Below are positions 36,922-45,070 of a stretch of 64,000 bases of DNA, piece by piece. Under the pieces are notes generated by a model, which made no database searches, was not told where the DNA came from, and saw only the letters and a list, made by a program, of their open reading frames with translations. The DNA is from Pedobacter sp. N36a. Lineage in GTDB: Bacteria; Bacteroidota; Bacteroidia; Sphingobacteriales; Sphingobacteriaceae. The stretch is from the NCBI RefSeq assembly GCF_014472395.1, contig NZ_JACSZW010000001.1, positions 1 to 64,000 on the forward strand, given 5' to 3'. Numbering within the stretch: the first letter of the stretch is position 1; each line of letters starts with the position of its first letter. The position numbers and the translations under genes are program-made.

Positions 36922-37446
36922 TTATTTTGTTTTAAATTCTACGCGACGGTTTAACGCTCTTCCTTCTTCAGTAGCATTTGTAGTCACCGGATTTGTTGCC
37001 CCATGGCCTTTGATTTTCAATTTACTACCACTGATACCTGCATTAACCAGGTAAGATTTTACTGCATTGGCACGGTCTACTGATAGTGACATATTGTGTG
37101 CAGCAGATCCTTCAGTTGAAGAATTACCATGGATGGTTAGCACCACATCTGGTGATTTTTTCATTTGACTCACTACCTGATCCAGAATCTCAAAAGAAGC
37201 AGTTTTCAATACATCTGAGTTGAACTCAAACTGTACATTACTGAAACTAAAACTTGCTTTTTCTTCAGGAGCAGCTGCTTCTTTTTCTTCTACAGGCGCT
37301 GGAGCTGGTTTTTCTACTGGTGCAGGAGCTGGCTTTTCTACTGGAGGAGTGGGTTTAGCGACTATTTTTTTAGTCTTACAAGCTTGCATCGAAAGGGTCA
37401 ACAACCCAATCGCAACGATTAGTGTGCGTGTTCTTAAAATTTTCAT
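36922..37446 (-). CDS. OmpA-family lipoprotein
   Basis: 174 residues. A signal peptide ends in a lipobox (SMQAC, Cys near residue 23). A Pro/Ala-rich linker with repeated VEKPAPAP units follows, then an OmpA C-terminal domain (VQFEFNSDVLKTASFEILDQ, the SxEGSAAxNxxLSxxRAxxV core, and the terminal GRALNRRVEF). The Arg and Asp/Asn positions that grip meso-diaminopimelate are largely in place, so it should tether outer membrane to peptidoglycan, like Pal. The usual HTD triplet after the first strand reads NSS here. Confidence 0.88.
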   Translation of the reverse strand: MKILRTRTLIVAIGLLTLSMQACKTKKIVAKPTPPVEKPAPAPVEKPAPAPVEEKEAAAPEEKASFSFSNVQFEFNSDVLKTASFEILDQVVSQMKKSPDVVLTIHGNSSTEGSAAHNMSLSVDRANAVKSYLVNAGISGSKLKIKGHGATNPVTTNATEEGRALNRRVEFKTK

Positions 37447-37613
37447 TTGTGTTTTTATGTTTGTTAAAAATAAAAATTATTATCCAATGATTAAGGAATA
37501 AAACGAATTAGTTACGGTAATAGTGTTAGGCGCAACAATTTAAGAGATCAAATGGTATGGTTCAGTTGCTGGGGACGTATAAATGTATCTGACTGAATGC
37601 GAAGAACAAATAA

Positions 37614-38507
37614 CTATTTTTTCCCACGTAAGATTCCACTGGAAATTCCAAAACGAAGATAGCTGTACTTATCCCTATAATATATATTATAGGGATCTTC
37701 TCCATAATATCCAGCAGCCATCATCAGGTAGGCATTGTTCATAAAAGGGAAACTATAATGGAAAGAAAGCTCTGAGTTGAGTCTTTTTTTGAGGGCAGTA
37801 AACTTATATTCCGTCATGGGGTTCACTGCGTAATTGATTTCAGCATTTAGCCTCCATTGCTCTTTTGCAGGCTGATAATTCCTCAGGGAGAAATTGTAGA
37901 TGAACCTGCTAAAGCCATAATCATGTTTCAGGGCCTTTTCATAGCTAAACCATTTGTGCCATTCAAAACCTGTTTCATGATTTAAGGAGTAATATCCTTT
38001 TGCTTTTTGCTTATTTACATCTCTTCCGAAATGGTAAGATAAAGTCAGATAGTTTGTGGTAAAATTACCGTTAATGGTGTTGATGCTGCCATCCGGGTTT
38101 AGGGCTTCTCCGTCTTGCCCGTTAGAATGGTGGGTAAATTTTAAGGTGGCATATTTGTAATCTGGAATAGACCTGTCCAACCTCACAAACAATGTTCCTC
38201 CGAGTCTGAAGCTGGGTGTACGCACCCCTGCTGACTTTTCATCTCTCACCCTGACGGTGAAATCTGGTACCACAGCAAAAGCAATAGGTAGTTTTTCTGT
38301 AGCGAGTAGCATATAGGTAGTGGTCACCCTTCCGTTGATCACATATTTACTCGGCGCGCCTAATTCTCCTTTTGGCGAGATATAAGAAAGCGCTGCATTC
38401 TCCTTGTAAAGCTGTATAAAGTCGTTATTTATTTCCTGTTGATGCTGTGCCTTAGCAGTTACGAGATTAAAACCATATACGAGTAAGATTATGCTTAGAA
38501 TTTTCAT
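37614..38507 (-). CDS. Outer-membrane beta-barrel protein, possibly phospholipase A-like
   Basis: 297 residues with a signal peptide ending in AKAQ. Alternating hydrophobic strands throughout and aromatic girdles indicate a barrel. The segment LKFTHHSNGQDGEALNP contains HxSNG, the arrangement of catalytic His and Ser in outer-membrane phospholipase A (PldA), and NYLTLSYHF follows some 25 residues later. The similarity is short, so the catalytic assignment is tentative; a structural porin or a non-enzymatic barrel is the alternative. Read alone. Confidence 0.55.
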   Translation of the reverse strand: MKILSIILLVYGFNLVTAKAQHQQEINNDFIQLYKENAALSYISPKGELGAPSKYVINGRVTTTYMLLATEKLPIAFAVVPDFTVRVRDEKSAGVRTPSFRLGGTLFVRLDRSIPDYKYATLKFTHHSNGQDGEALNPDGSINTINGNFTTNYLTLSYHFGRDVNKQKAKGYYSLNHETGFEWHKWFSYEKALKHDYGFSRFIYNFSLRNYQPAKEQWRLNAEINYAVNPMTEYKFTALKKRLNSELSFHYSFPFMNNAYLMMAAGYYGEDPYNIYYRDKYSYLRFGISSGILRGKK

Positions 38508-38600
38508 TTGGAGGCTTTAGCATAGATACGCATCGAGTCCTAAAAAAGTTTCATTCTCCAAAAATAATAATGAAGGTCAGCACTGGAATTTTGATTCGGA

Positions 38601-38912
38601 TTATTCTCGGTTAAAAGCGTTGAGAGTGGCGGTTTTCCACCTTACATAACCTAATTTATCACATTGTCGGGCTACTTCAGCAATGGCTGATTCCGGAACA
38701 TCATTTACGATTTTCCAGCGGACACCCTGTTTACTGTTGTAACCGATATAGATCACAATATCCTCAAATAAGGGCTCCATGAGCTCCAGATCTTTAAGGT
38801 GTAAATCCTGGAGTTCCCTGGCCAGCACCACCAGCTGGTCATTCATTACTTTTACTAAAGGGTCTGCCGGTTTAATCTCCGGTTCTGCAATTGGAAGTAC
38901 GGTTATGGTCAT
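38601..38912 (-). CDS. Small protein of unknown function
   Basis: 103 residues from ATG 38912 (MTITVLPIAEPEIKP); a TTG at 38924 would add four. Soluble, mostly helical in the middle (NDQLVVLARELQDLHLKDLE), with a beta-rich part (DIVIYIGYNSKQGVRWKIV). No recognised family. Single gene between the barrel and the third PAP2 gene. Confidence 0.55.
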   Translation of the reverse strand: MTITVLPIAEPEIKPADPLVKVMNDQLVVLARELQDLHLKDLELMEPLFEDIVIYIGYNSKQGVRWKIVNDVPESAIAEVARQCDKLGYVRWKTATLNAFNRE

Positions 38913-39027
38913 ACGCTTATTCAATCTAGGATCCTCTCTCCTGCCTGCCAGTCATAAATTCTGAAGACAAACGAAATACTACAAATATTAGCAAATATAA
39001 AAATTATTAAGCATTAAAAGAAGTGCT

Positions 39028-39645
39028 TTACTGATCTCCACGCAAAAAGCCCATAGATAATGCGGAGCCTGTACCTAAAACTGCTCCCGCGGCCACATCT
39101 GTAGGATAATGAACCCCAAGATACAAACGTGAAAACCCGACAGAACCTGCCCAAAGGTATGCTGGACCAACCACATACCATTTCTGGTAACTACGTGACA
39201 GCGCTGTTGCCGTGGTAAAAGCAGTAGAAGTATGGCCGGATGGAAAAGAATAATGGGAAGGCTGATAAACGGCATTGATTTTCACCAGGCCATTAAAAGG
39301 TCTTGGACGTTTTACCAGTTTTTTAATGAGTAAGGTGGCCAGTACATTGACGGCAGAGCTACTAGCTATGTATGCCGCATTCTGACGCATTTCTTTATCA
39401 TTTGAAATGACTCCTGCGGCCATCAGACCTACCGGAACCCCCACATTGACTACATCATTATATTTAGACAGGAACATAAAAAAGCCCGTTCTCTCCGGTG
39501 TTCTCCGTTCAGAAAGACCGATCAAAATCCGGTCGTCCAGCTGCTGCAGCTGATGCTGGCCAAAAACCTGCGACGGAATGGCTAGACCTACAGCGAGCTG
39601 AAATATTAAAATATATTTAAGAAATGTGCTTTTCCTGCCAATCAT
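39028..39645 (-). CDS. PAP2-family phosphatase, third copy
   Basis: 205 residues with an N-terminal signal or anchor (FLKYILIFQLAVGLAIPS). All three motifs match the consensus: KKLVKRPRP, FPSGHTSTAF and SRLYLGVHYPTD, the last with the complete SRX5HX3D, unlike the copies at 10861 and 11680. It should be a functional lipid-phosphate or undecaprenyl-diphosphate phosphatase. It is divergent from the DegT-like gene, with 54 nt between the starts. Confidence 0.9.
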   Translation of the reverse strand: MIGRKSTFLKYILIFQLAVGLAIPSQVFGQHQLQQLDDRILIGLSERRTPERTGFFMFLSKYNDVVNVGVPVGLMAAGVISNDKEMRQNAAYIASSSAVNVLATLLIKKLVKRPRPFNGLVKINAVYQPSHYSFPSGHTSTAFTTATALSRSYQKWYVVGPAYLWAGSVGFSRLYLGVHYPTDVAAGAVLGTGSALSMGFLRGDQ

Positions 39646-39699
39646 GGCGTAAAGCTACAGTTTATTTTTTTAAACTTATCTTCGGAACAAAATAAGCAA

Positions 39700-40881
39700 A
39701 TGATCCCCAGAGGCAAATTAGACCTTAGTTTTTCAGATACTTTTACCGGCATTGGCTACTGCCTGGCTGGTTATTTTCGCAACAACAAAATGACGCCGGA
39801 CTTCCCAAAAGAGCCTGATCGTATCGTGACGCTTTCTGTGCGTACGGGTCTGGATCTTCTCCTGACCGCTTTAAACTACCCTCCCGGCACAGAGATTCTC
39901 GTTAGCGAGATCAATATTCCCGATATGTTTCACATTATCCGGGCACATCAGCTGGTTCCTATCCCTTTATCTGTTCATAAAGACACACTCAGCATTGATC
40001 CGGAAGCACTTAAAGCCGCCATCAATCCCGCCAGCAAAGTGTTATTACTGAGCCATCTTTTTGGGAGTGTAATGGATATGGCCGCCATTATACCGATTGC
40101 AAAGGCACATCAGATTCTGGTGATCGAAGATGCCGCACAAGCTTTTATGGGCGATAAGGTCGCAGAGCAGCAGCAGCAGCTGGAAACTGATGTACTCTTT
40201 TATAGCTTTGGCCTGATCAAGACCAATACTGCGGTTACTGGTGCTGTGATTCAAATAAAAGAACCCTCACTTTATTTAAAAGTTTGGTCGCTGAATGAAG
40301 GTTTAACCAGACAAAAAACAAGTGTATACCTGAAAAAGTTGATGAAGGTTTTATTTATGCAGCTGCTGACCACCCCTACCGTTTACACTTTTTTTTATCA
40401 TTTCATTACTAAGCGTGGAAAAGATTTTGATGAAGCGCTTGCTGGTTTTACACGGGGATTTCCGGGCCAGGATGTACTGAAAAAAATCAGATTCAGACCA
40501 AGTATAGCCAACCATCGGTTATTGGAAAGAAAATGGAATAATTTCTCTCCAGAGGTGATCAGCGAAAGGAAAAAACTAGCCGCTGCTATTTTAAACCGAT
40601 TGCCTGAAGCGATGAAGATAGGGACATTAAATAAAAACCATAGTTATTGGGTATTGCCAATTTACAGTGAAAGTCCTGATGAACTGATTAAACACCTCCG
40701 CAGTCATGGTTTTGACGCGACCGCAAAAGCATCAAGTCTGATCAGATTGGCACCGCTAACACCGGTCAATGAGTTGCCTTGCGCCCTCTCTTTAACACAA
40801 ATCATTTACCTTCCTATGGATATTCTAATGAACAATTCAACGCGGGAACAAATCTCTTTACTCCTGCTAAACTATCCTTAA
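39700..40881 (+). CDS. DegT/DnrJ/EryC1-type PLP aminotransferase-like protein
   Basis: 393 residues of fold type I. The pattern EILVSEINIPDMFHIIRAHQ, the Asp of VIEDAAQAF, and the Lys in YSFGLIKTNTAVTGAV follow the DegT (sugar aminotransferase) layout, in which the Lys forms the internal aldimine with PLP. The C-terminal part is shorter on the usual loops. It could transaminate a keto-sugar or a non-sugar substrate; no surrounding sugar-nucleotide genes point to one. It overlaps the 3' end of the convergent DUF2490 gene by 4 nt. Confidence 0.75.
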   Translation: MIPRGKLDLSFSDTFTGIGYCLAGYFRNNKMTPDFPKEPDRIVTLSVRTGLDLLLTALNYPPGTEILVSEINIPDMFHIIRAHQLVPIPLSVHKDTLSIDPEALKAAINPASKVLLLSHLFGSVMDMAAIIPIAKAHQILVIEDAAQAFMGDKVAEQQQQLETDVLFYSFGLIKTNTAVTGAVIQIKEPSLYLKVWSLNEGLTRQKTSVYLKKLMKVLFMQLLTTPTVYTFFYHFITKRGKDFDEALAGFTRGFPGQDVLKKIRFRPSIANHRLLERKWNNFSPEVISERKKLAAAILNRLPEAMKIGTLNKNHSYWVLPIYSESPDELIKHLRSHGFDATAKASSLIRLAPLTPVNELPCALSLTQIIYLPMDILMNNSTREQISLLLLNYP

Positions 40882-41585
40882 AATCTGGTGTATAGCGCAA
40901 GCTGAATCGCGTGATTGATCGTTTGCCCGCTGCGCATTTTCTGAGCCTGGTTCAGGTAGCCCGCTTCCAGGTCTAATTGCTTGCTAAAACGGAATCCCCC
41001 TGCTACATAAGCTCTATTTTGATCGAAAAAATGACCATTTACCTGGTCTTTATGCTGCACATTGAACATCAATTCGTTTTGCAAAGCCGCAAATGCACCT
41101 CTCTGAAACTGCTGTTGGCCTTTTGCTAGAGGAATGATCACGCGGGCAAAATACCGGATGCGCTGTGCAAATACATCGGTTCCATTCTGCTGTTCTATAA
41201 ATCGCTGCTCCAATCTAAATCTATGGCTAAAATTCAACGTACTCAGCTGATGTCTGTAGATATATTGCTGCCAGATCCGATGTTCCGTGAGTTGAATATC
41301 AGCAATACCTTGCTGTGGAATATAAGTCTGATTTAGTAAATAACCCAAAGTCAGGTCACTTTTATCATTCAGAAAATAAGTCAGGCCTGGTCGGAACATA
41401 AAGTTTCTCAAATGACTAAACTGATCACCCGTTCTCAGTTGAACGTCGAGGTGGGTTCCCCATTTTTTTGATAACTTATTGTTGTTCAATAAGAACAGCC
41501 AACCAGTGTTCTGAACTGTAGTCTGGGCAATGGCCATGGTGCTGAAGAAGCATAGGAAGGCCAGCAAAAGATAGTAAATACGCAT
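40878..41585 (-). CDS. DUF2490 family outer-membrane protein
   Basis: 235 residues with a signal peptide (LLLAFLCFFSTMAIAQ). Repeating amphipathic strands (LRNFMFRPGLTYFLNDKSDL, EHRIWQQYIYRHQL, FSHRFRLEQRFI) and a C-terminal Phe are typical of the DUF2490 family, small barrels of unknown function. It is convergent with the DegT-like gene, with a 4-nt overlap of the 3' ends. Confidence 0.75.
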   Translation of the reverse strand: MRIYYLLLAFLCFFSTMAIAQTTVQNTGWLFLLNNNKLSKKWGTHLDVQLRTGDQFSHLRNFMFRPGLTYFLNDKSDLTLGYLLNQTYIPQQGIADIQLTEHRIWQQYIYRHQLSTLNFSHRFRLEQRFIEQQNGTDVFAQRIRYFARVIIPLAKGQQQFQRGAFAALQNELMFNVQHKDQVNGHFFDQNRAYVAGGFRFSKQLDLEAGYLNQAQKMRSGQTINHAIQLALYTRF

Positions 41586-41673
41586 TGTAAATAAGGTTTC
41601 AAATTGTTTTGCCCAAAATAAAACAATTATTTACAGAAATAGAGTTCAGCTTGTCTTTTATGCATCCTTTAAA

Positions 41674-41703
41674 TTGGGATGCGAGTTATATTGCCTATGT
41701 TCG
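41674..41703 (+). promoter_or_regulatory. Likely promoter of the gene at 41713
   Basis: TTG at 41674-41676 and TATGTTCG (close to TAnnTTTG) at 41696-41703 are separated by 19 nt, the normal Bacteroidota spacing. The predicted start site is only a few nucleotides before the ATG, giving a nearly leaderless transcript. Confidence 0.5.
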
Positions 41704-41712
41704 TAAAAAAAC

Positions 41713-41976
41713 ATGGGTGTAAAAAAGCATTTATTAGACGTGGAAGTGAAATTATCTGGTGGTAGAATTGTTAAAGGTCCGGTAACGACCTCAGACGACA
41801 AGACCTACCATTTCAAAAGCCAGTCCGGGGGCTCCGGTTTTTATCTTTATCTGATTAGAGACGACAATGGCTGGTATGAGTCTGGTGGGAATGAAGCCGA
41901 ACATCCACAAGAAGTCGTGGACCAGGTAGGTCTGCAGATTGACACTCATCTACAAGAAAATCCAATATCCTTATAA
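41713..41976 (+). CDS. Small soluble protein of unknown function
   Basis: 87 residues, not recognised. It has no signal or membrane segment. Beta-rich N-terminal half (DVEVKLSGGRIVKGPV, YHFKSQSGGSGFYLYLIRDD) and a Glu/Gln-rich end. It has its own promoter-like element and a strong bidirectional terminator 2 nt after the stop, so it is a free-standing, well-delimited gene. Confidence 0.65.
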   Translation: MGVKKHLLDVEVKLSGGRIVKGPVTTSDDKTYHFKSQSGGSGFYLYLIRDDNGWYESGGNEAEHPQEVVDQVGLQIDTHLQENPISL

Positions 41977-41978
41977 AG

Positions 41979-42010
41979 TAAAAGGCCGTATTCAGGAATA
42001 CGGCCTTTTA
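41979..42010. terminator. Bidirectional terminator
   Basis: Perfect 15-bp stem (41979-41993 with 41996-42010, core GGCCGTATTC) and a 2-nt loop, with A and T runs at the ends. It serves the plus gene at 41713 and the minus gene at 42030. Confidence 0.9.
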
Positions 42011-42029
42011 TGGTGATTTCAGCAATTGC

Positions 42030-43136
42030 TTAATCCATTACCAATTGTCCTAATGCTGCTTTGGTAAAGCCTTTCAGTTCTCCCAAGCGGTTTTCTTTAA
42101 TTTTCTTTACCCAGTTTGGATCTGCCAATAATGGTCTGCCCACAGCCACTAGATCAAAATCTCCCCTCTCCATACGGCGGATCAATTCATCTAAAGAACT
42201 TGGGTCAGCACTTTCTCCTGCAAAAGCTTTCAAGAACTCTCCGTCCAGTCCAACAGAACCTACGGTAATTGTTGCTTTTCCAGTAATTTTTTTAGCCCAT
42301 CCTGCGAAGTTTAAATCTGATCCCTCAAATTCCGGTTCCCAGAATCTACGTTGTGAACAATGGAAAATATCTACACCTGCATCAGCCATAGGAACTAACC
42401 ATTCTTCCATTTCCTGAGGGGTTTTCGCCAGTTGATAAGTATAATCAGCAGGTTTCCATTGAGATAAGCGAAGAATAATGGTAAAATCTTCCCCCACTTG
42501 TTTCCGCACTTCTTTGATCACTTCTATGGCAAAACGGCTGCGCTCAGCTAAGGTTTTACCACCATAAATATCGGTACGCAGATTTGTACCTTCCCAGAAA
42601 AACTGGTCGATCAGGTAACCATGTGCACCATGAATCTCCAGGGTATCAAATCCCATTCTTTTTGCTGCAGCTGCTGCTGCTCCATAAGCAAGAATCGCAG
42701 CTTTTATATCGGCTTCAGTCATGGTATTCCCATTGTTAAAACCCGGTCTGTTTAAGCCAGAAGGACCTTCAAATGGTGTGGAAGGCAACCAGCCGGAAGG
42801 ATGATTGTCCATTATTCCCATGTGCCAAATCTGAGGGCCCATTGCGCCACCATTTGCATGCACTTCATTGATCACCTTTTGCCATCCTGCCAATGCTGCT
42901 GTTCCATAAAAATGAGGAACATTCCCATCATTTGAAGAGGCTGGGCGATCAATTACAGTTCCTTCGGAAAGAATCAAGCCAACTTCTCCAATTGCTCTTT
43001 TACTATAATAAGCAGCCACATCTGCTCCTGGGATACCATTTGGCGAGAAAGACCTCGTCATTGGTGCCATCACTATTCTATTTTTTATATTTAAAGATTT
43101 CAGACTAAACGGCCTGAACAAGCTATCTGTATTCAT
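42030..43136 (-). CDS. Old yellow enzyme-type alkene reductase
   Basis: 368 residues, FMN-dependent OYE family (NemA/xenobiotic reductase). The start LFRPFSLKSLNIKNRIVMAP with PMTRS, the barrel motif IWHMG, the substrate-binding pair in EIHGAHGYLIDQF and the late VGRPLLADP are characteristic. It reduces activated C=C bonds in enals, quinones or nitro compounds with NAD(P)H. The divergent-type ArsR regulator gene lies 12 nt upstream on the same strand, so regulator and enzyme form one operon, and the pair looks like an electrophile response. Confidence 0.92.
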   Translation of the reverse strand: MNTDSLFRPFSLKSLNIKNRIVMAPMTRSFSPNGIPGADVAAYYSKRAIGEVGLILSEGTVIDRPASSNDGNVPHFYGTAALAGWQKVINEVHANGGAMGPQIWHMGIMDNHPSGWLPSTPFEGPSGLNRPGFNNGNTMTEADIKAAILAYGAAAAAAKRMGFDTLEIHGAHGYLIDQFFWEGTNLRTDIYGGKTLAERSRFAIEVIKEVRKQVGEDFTIILRLSQWKPADYTYQLAKTPQEMEEWLVPMADAGVDIFHCSQRRFWEPEFEGSDLNFAGWAKKITGKATITVGSVGLDGEFLKAFAGESADPSSLDELIRRMERGDFDLVAVGRPLLADPNWVKKIKENRLGELKGFTKAALGQLVMD

Positions 43137-43148
43137 AATTATATGATT

Positions 43149-43448
43149 TTATATATCGGATTCTATGATTTTACTCAGTTCAATAAATGTTTCTTCATTT
43201 CGTTTATAATACGTCCACTGGCCTACTCTTGTGGAAGAAACCAGGCCGGCACGCTGAAGAATGGATAAATATTCTGAAACAGTAGATTGTGTCAATCCTG
43301 ACTTCTTCTGAATTTCCCCCACGCACACGCCTACTTCAAATCCGGCATGAATTTGCTCAGGAAAACTCGCTGGAGGATCTTTTAGCCATTGTAAAATTTC
43401 CAGTCGGGTCTTGTTAGACAGCGCTTTAAATATTTCTAACTGTTTCAT
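43149..43448 (-). CDS. ArsR-family winged-helix regulator
   Basis: 99 residues. Helix-turn-helix core KSGLTQSTVSEYLSILQRAG with the wing GLVSSTRVGQWTYYKR is plain. A Cys in FEVGVCVGEIQKK lies where metal- or thiol-sensing ArsR members carry their switch cysteines, but the second cysteine of a metal site is absent, so a single-thiol redox or electrophile sensor is more likely. It precedes the old-yellow-enzyme gene in the same operon and has two matching palindromes upstream, at 43459 and 43516. Confidence 0.88.
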   Translation of the reverse strand: MKQLEIFKALSNKTRLEILQWLKDPPASFPEQIHAGFEVGVCVGEIQKKSGLTQSTVSEYLSILQRAGLVSSTRVGQWTYYKRNEETFIELSKIIESDI

Positions 43449-43458
43449 AGCACAAATA

Positions 43459-43480
43459 TATATCGACTTTTTCCGATATA
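43459..43480. promoter_or_regulatory. Putative ArsR operator 1
   Basis: Palindrome TATATCG-N8-CGATATA, centred 22 nt upstream of the arsR ATG. It shares 19 of 21 positions with the second copy at 43516. Confidence 0.6.
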
Positions 43481-43512
43481 CCTATTAAAGAAAAAGAGAT
43501 GACATTACCCTG

Positions 43513-43707
43513 ATGATATCGGGTTTTTCCGATATAAAATCAGGCATACTGTTTCCGCTGAGGTCTAATGAATTTCTAGGTCCATTCAAACTGGGCGGCC
43601 TAGATGGTTTTCCTTTTGCCGGATGGAGCGGCATGGGTGCTTTTGCGAGCCATGTCCCTGATGACGGGGCTGTTCTGGGTAAATCAGACAAAATATACCG
43701 GTAAATA
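43513..43707 (+). pseudogene. Fragment of a Gly/Phe-rich protein, possibly LCIB/C-like
   Basis: A 64-codon frame (FLGPFKLGGLDGFPFAGWSG, then MGAFASHVPDDGAVL) looks strongly conserved and Gly-rich, and recalls the core of LCIB/C-type carbonic-anhydrase-related proteins, an assignment I hold loosely. The frame stops soon after, where such proteins continue. A second protein-like piece follows in another frame (about 43728-43839, IHISSDTDMG and FELINLATNE). It overlaps operator 2. Probably a decayed gene. Confidence 0.35.
43516..43535. promoter_or_regulatory. Putative ArsR operator 2
   Basis: Palindrome ATATCGG-N6-CCGATAT, 56 bp from operator 1 and almost identical to it over 21 positions. Confidence 0.55.
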
Positions 43708-43893
43708 GGTGATTCTATTGGGAACAATTCACATCAGCAGCGATACGGACATGGGCTCTTTTACTTCTGCTAAACGCTTTGAGCTCATCAATCTTGCAAC
43801 AAATGAGCGACAAAACTTAATGCCAGAGTTTTTCAATTAAAACTGACTTCAATAATAGTATATTAGAAAAAAATATCACGTTAAATATCAGTT

Positions 43894-44670
43894 ATGAACT
43901 TAAATAAAGCCATCTTAACCACTACTTTAATCCTTGGAACGATCAGTATCAGCGCTGCACAGGAAGCTAAACATGAGGATACCGAATTTTACACTCCTGT
44001 CCCGCCGGTAGTTCGTCCTGCAAAAGTGATTGGAAATGCACCATCTGATGCTATTGTCCTTTTTGACGGAAAAAACATGGACCAATGGGTGATGACGGAA
44101 GACCGCTCTAAACCTGCCACCTGGAAAGTTAGTAAGGGGGTATTTACAGTAGACAAGAAAAGTGGAAACATTGAAACCAAGCAATCTTTTAACAATTACC
44201 AGCTGCATTTAGAATGGCAAGTTCCTGCAAATATCTCTGGTGAAGGCCAGGCACGCGGAAATAGCGGACTTTTCCTGGCCTCTATTGGAAAAGGAGATCT
44301 GGGTTATGAATTGCAGATCTTAGATGCTTATCATAACCCAACCTATACGAATGGAATGGCAGGGAGCATTTATAAGCAGACTACGCCATTAGTTAATCCT
44401 TCAAAAAAACCAGGAGAATGGCAAACTTATGATGTCATCTGGACTGCACCAGTATTTGAAACTGACGGTACATTGAAAAGTCCGGCAAAAGTAACTGTCC
44501 TGTTTAATGGTGTACTTGTTCAAAATAATTTTGAGTTAAAAGGGCCATCTCAGTATGTAGGACTACCTGCTTACCGTAAAGCACATGGTGCCTCTCCAAT
44601 AAAATTACAGGCACACGGAGATAAGAGTGAGCCGCTAAGCTTCCGTAACATCTGGATCAGAGAACTATAA
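43894..44670 (+). CDS. Secreted DUF1080 family protein
   Basis: 258 residues with a signal peptide (ILTTTLILGTISISAAQ). The DUF1080 lectin-like sandwich is evident: VLFDGKNMDQW near residue 55, the RGNSGLFL and YELQILDAY strands, and the final PLSFRNIWIREL. This family includes 3-keto-disaccharide hydrolases that act on oxidised sugars, and also simple carbohydrate-binding proteins. The product is periplasmic or exported. A small lipoprotein gene follows after 25 nt on the same strand. Confidence 0.88.
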   Translation: MNLNKAILTTTLILGTISISAAQEAKHEDTEFYTPVPPVVRPAKVIGNAPSDAIVLFDGKNMDQWVMTEDRSKPATWKVSKGVFTVDKKSGNIETKQSFNNYQLHLEWQVPANISGEGQARGNSGLFLASIGKGDLGYELQILDAYHNPTYTNGMAGSIYKQTTPLVNPSKKPGEWQTYDVIWTAPVFETDGTLKSPAKVTVLFNGVLVQNNFELKGPSQYVGLPAYRKAHGASPIKLQAHGDKSEPLSFRNIWIREL

Positions 44671-44695
44671 ATTATAACGGTATAAAATCAAATCT

Positions 44696-45001
44696 ATGAA
44701 AAAGTTAATCCTTCTTTTAGCGCTCGGCTTTAGCTTTACAGGGTGCAGCAGTATAAAATCTTCTAAAGATGGAAATACAGTGACTCTGACTGGCAAGATT
44801 GAAAAAACAGGAATGACTACCTATCAATACGGTACGCACACCATTCAAGCAGACCATAAAACCTATACGTTGAAGAGCAGCAGTGTAGACCTGAATAGTT
44901 TTGAAAACAAAGAGGTGGAGTTGGTTGGAACAAAAGTTCCAGGTTATCCTGTAGAGAATGGACCAGTCCTGATTGAAGTCAGCGCTGTAAAGTTAAAATA
45001 A
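44696..45001 (+). CDS. Small lipoprotein
   Basis: 101 residues. The signal peptide (KKLILLLALGFSFTGC) carries the lipobox FTGC. The mature part is a small beta domain (VTLTGKIEKTGMTTYQYGTH, YTLKSSSVDLNSF, VELVGTKVPG) like the DUF6438 or OB-type periplasmic modules; the family is not certain. It follows the DUF1080 gene closely and ends before a hairpin. Confidence 0.7.
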   Translation: MKKLILLLALGFSFTGCSSIKSSKDGNTVTLTGKIEKTGMTTYQYGTHTIQADHKTYTLKSSSVDLNSFENKEVELVGTKVPGYPVENGPVLIEVSAVKLK

Positions 45002-45018
45002 ACTGCAAAATAAATACT

Positions 45019-45047
45019 GGTCTCCCATTTTTGATAAATGGGAGACC
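45019..45047. terminator. Hairpin between convergent genes
   Basis: Perfect 12-bp stem (45019-45030 with 45036-45047, core GGTCTCCCATTT) and a 5-nt loop. The T-tracts are weak, but the position between the plus gene ending at 45001 and the minus gene ending at 45071 supports a terminator role. Confidence 0.65.
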
Positions 45048-45070
45048 CTGTAATGGAAAGGCCTTTAAAA

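Noticed and set aside
43485..43727. Minus-strand ORF overlapping the operators
   Set aside because: Low-complexity Pro/Ser-rich translation without a family; it is antisense to the better plus-strand fragment.
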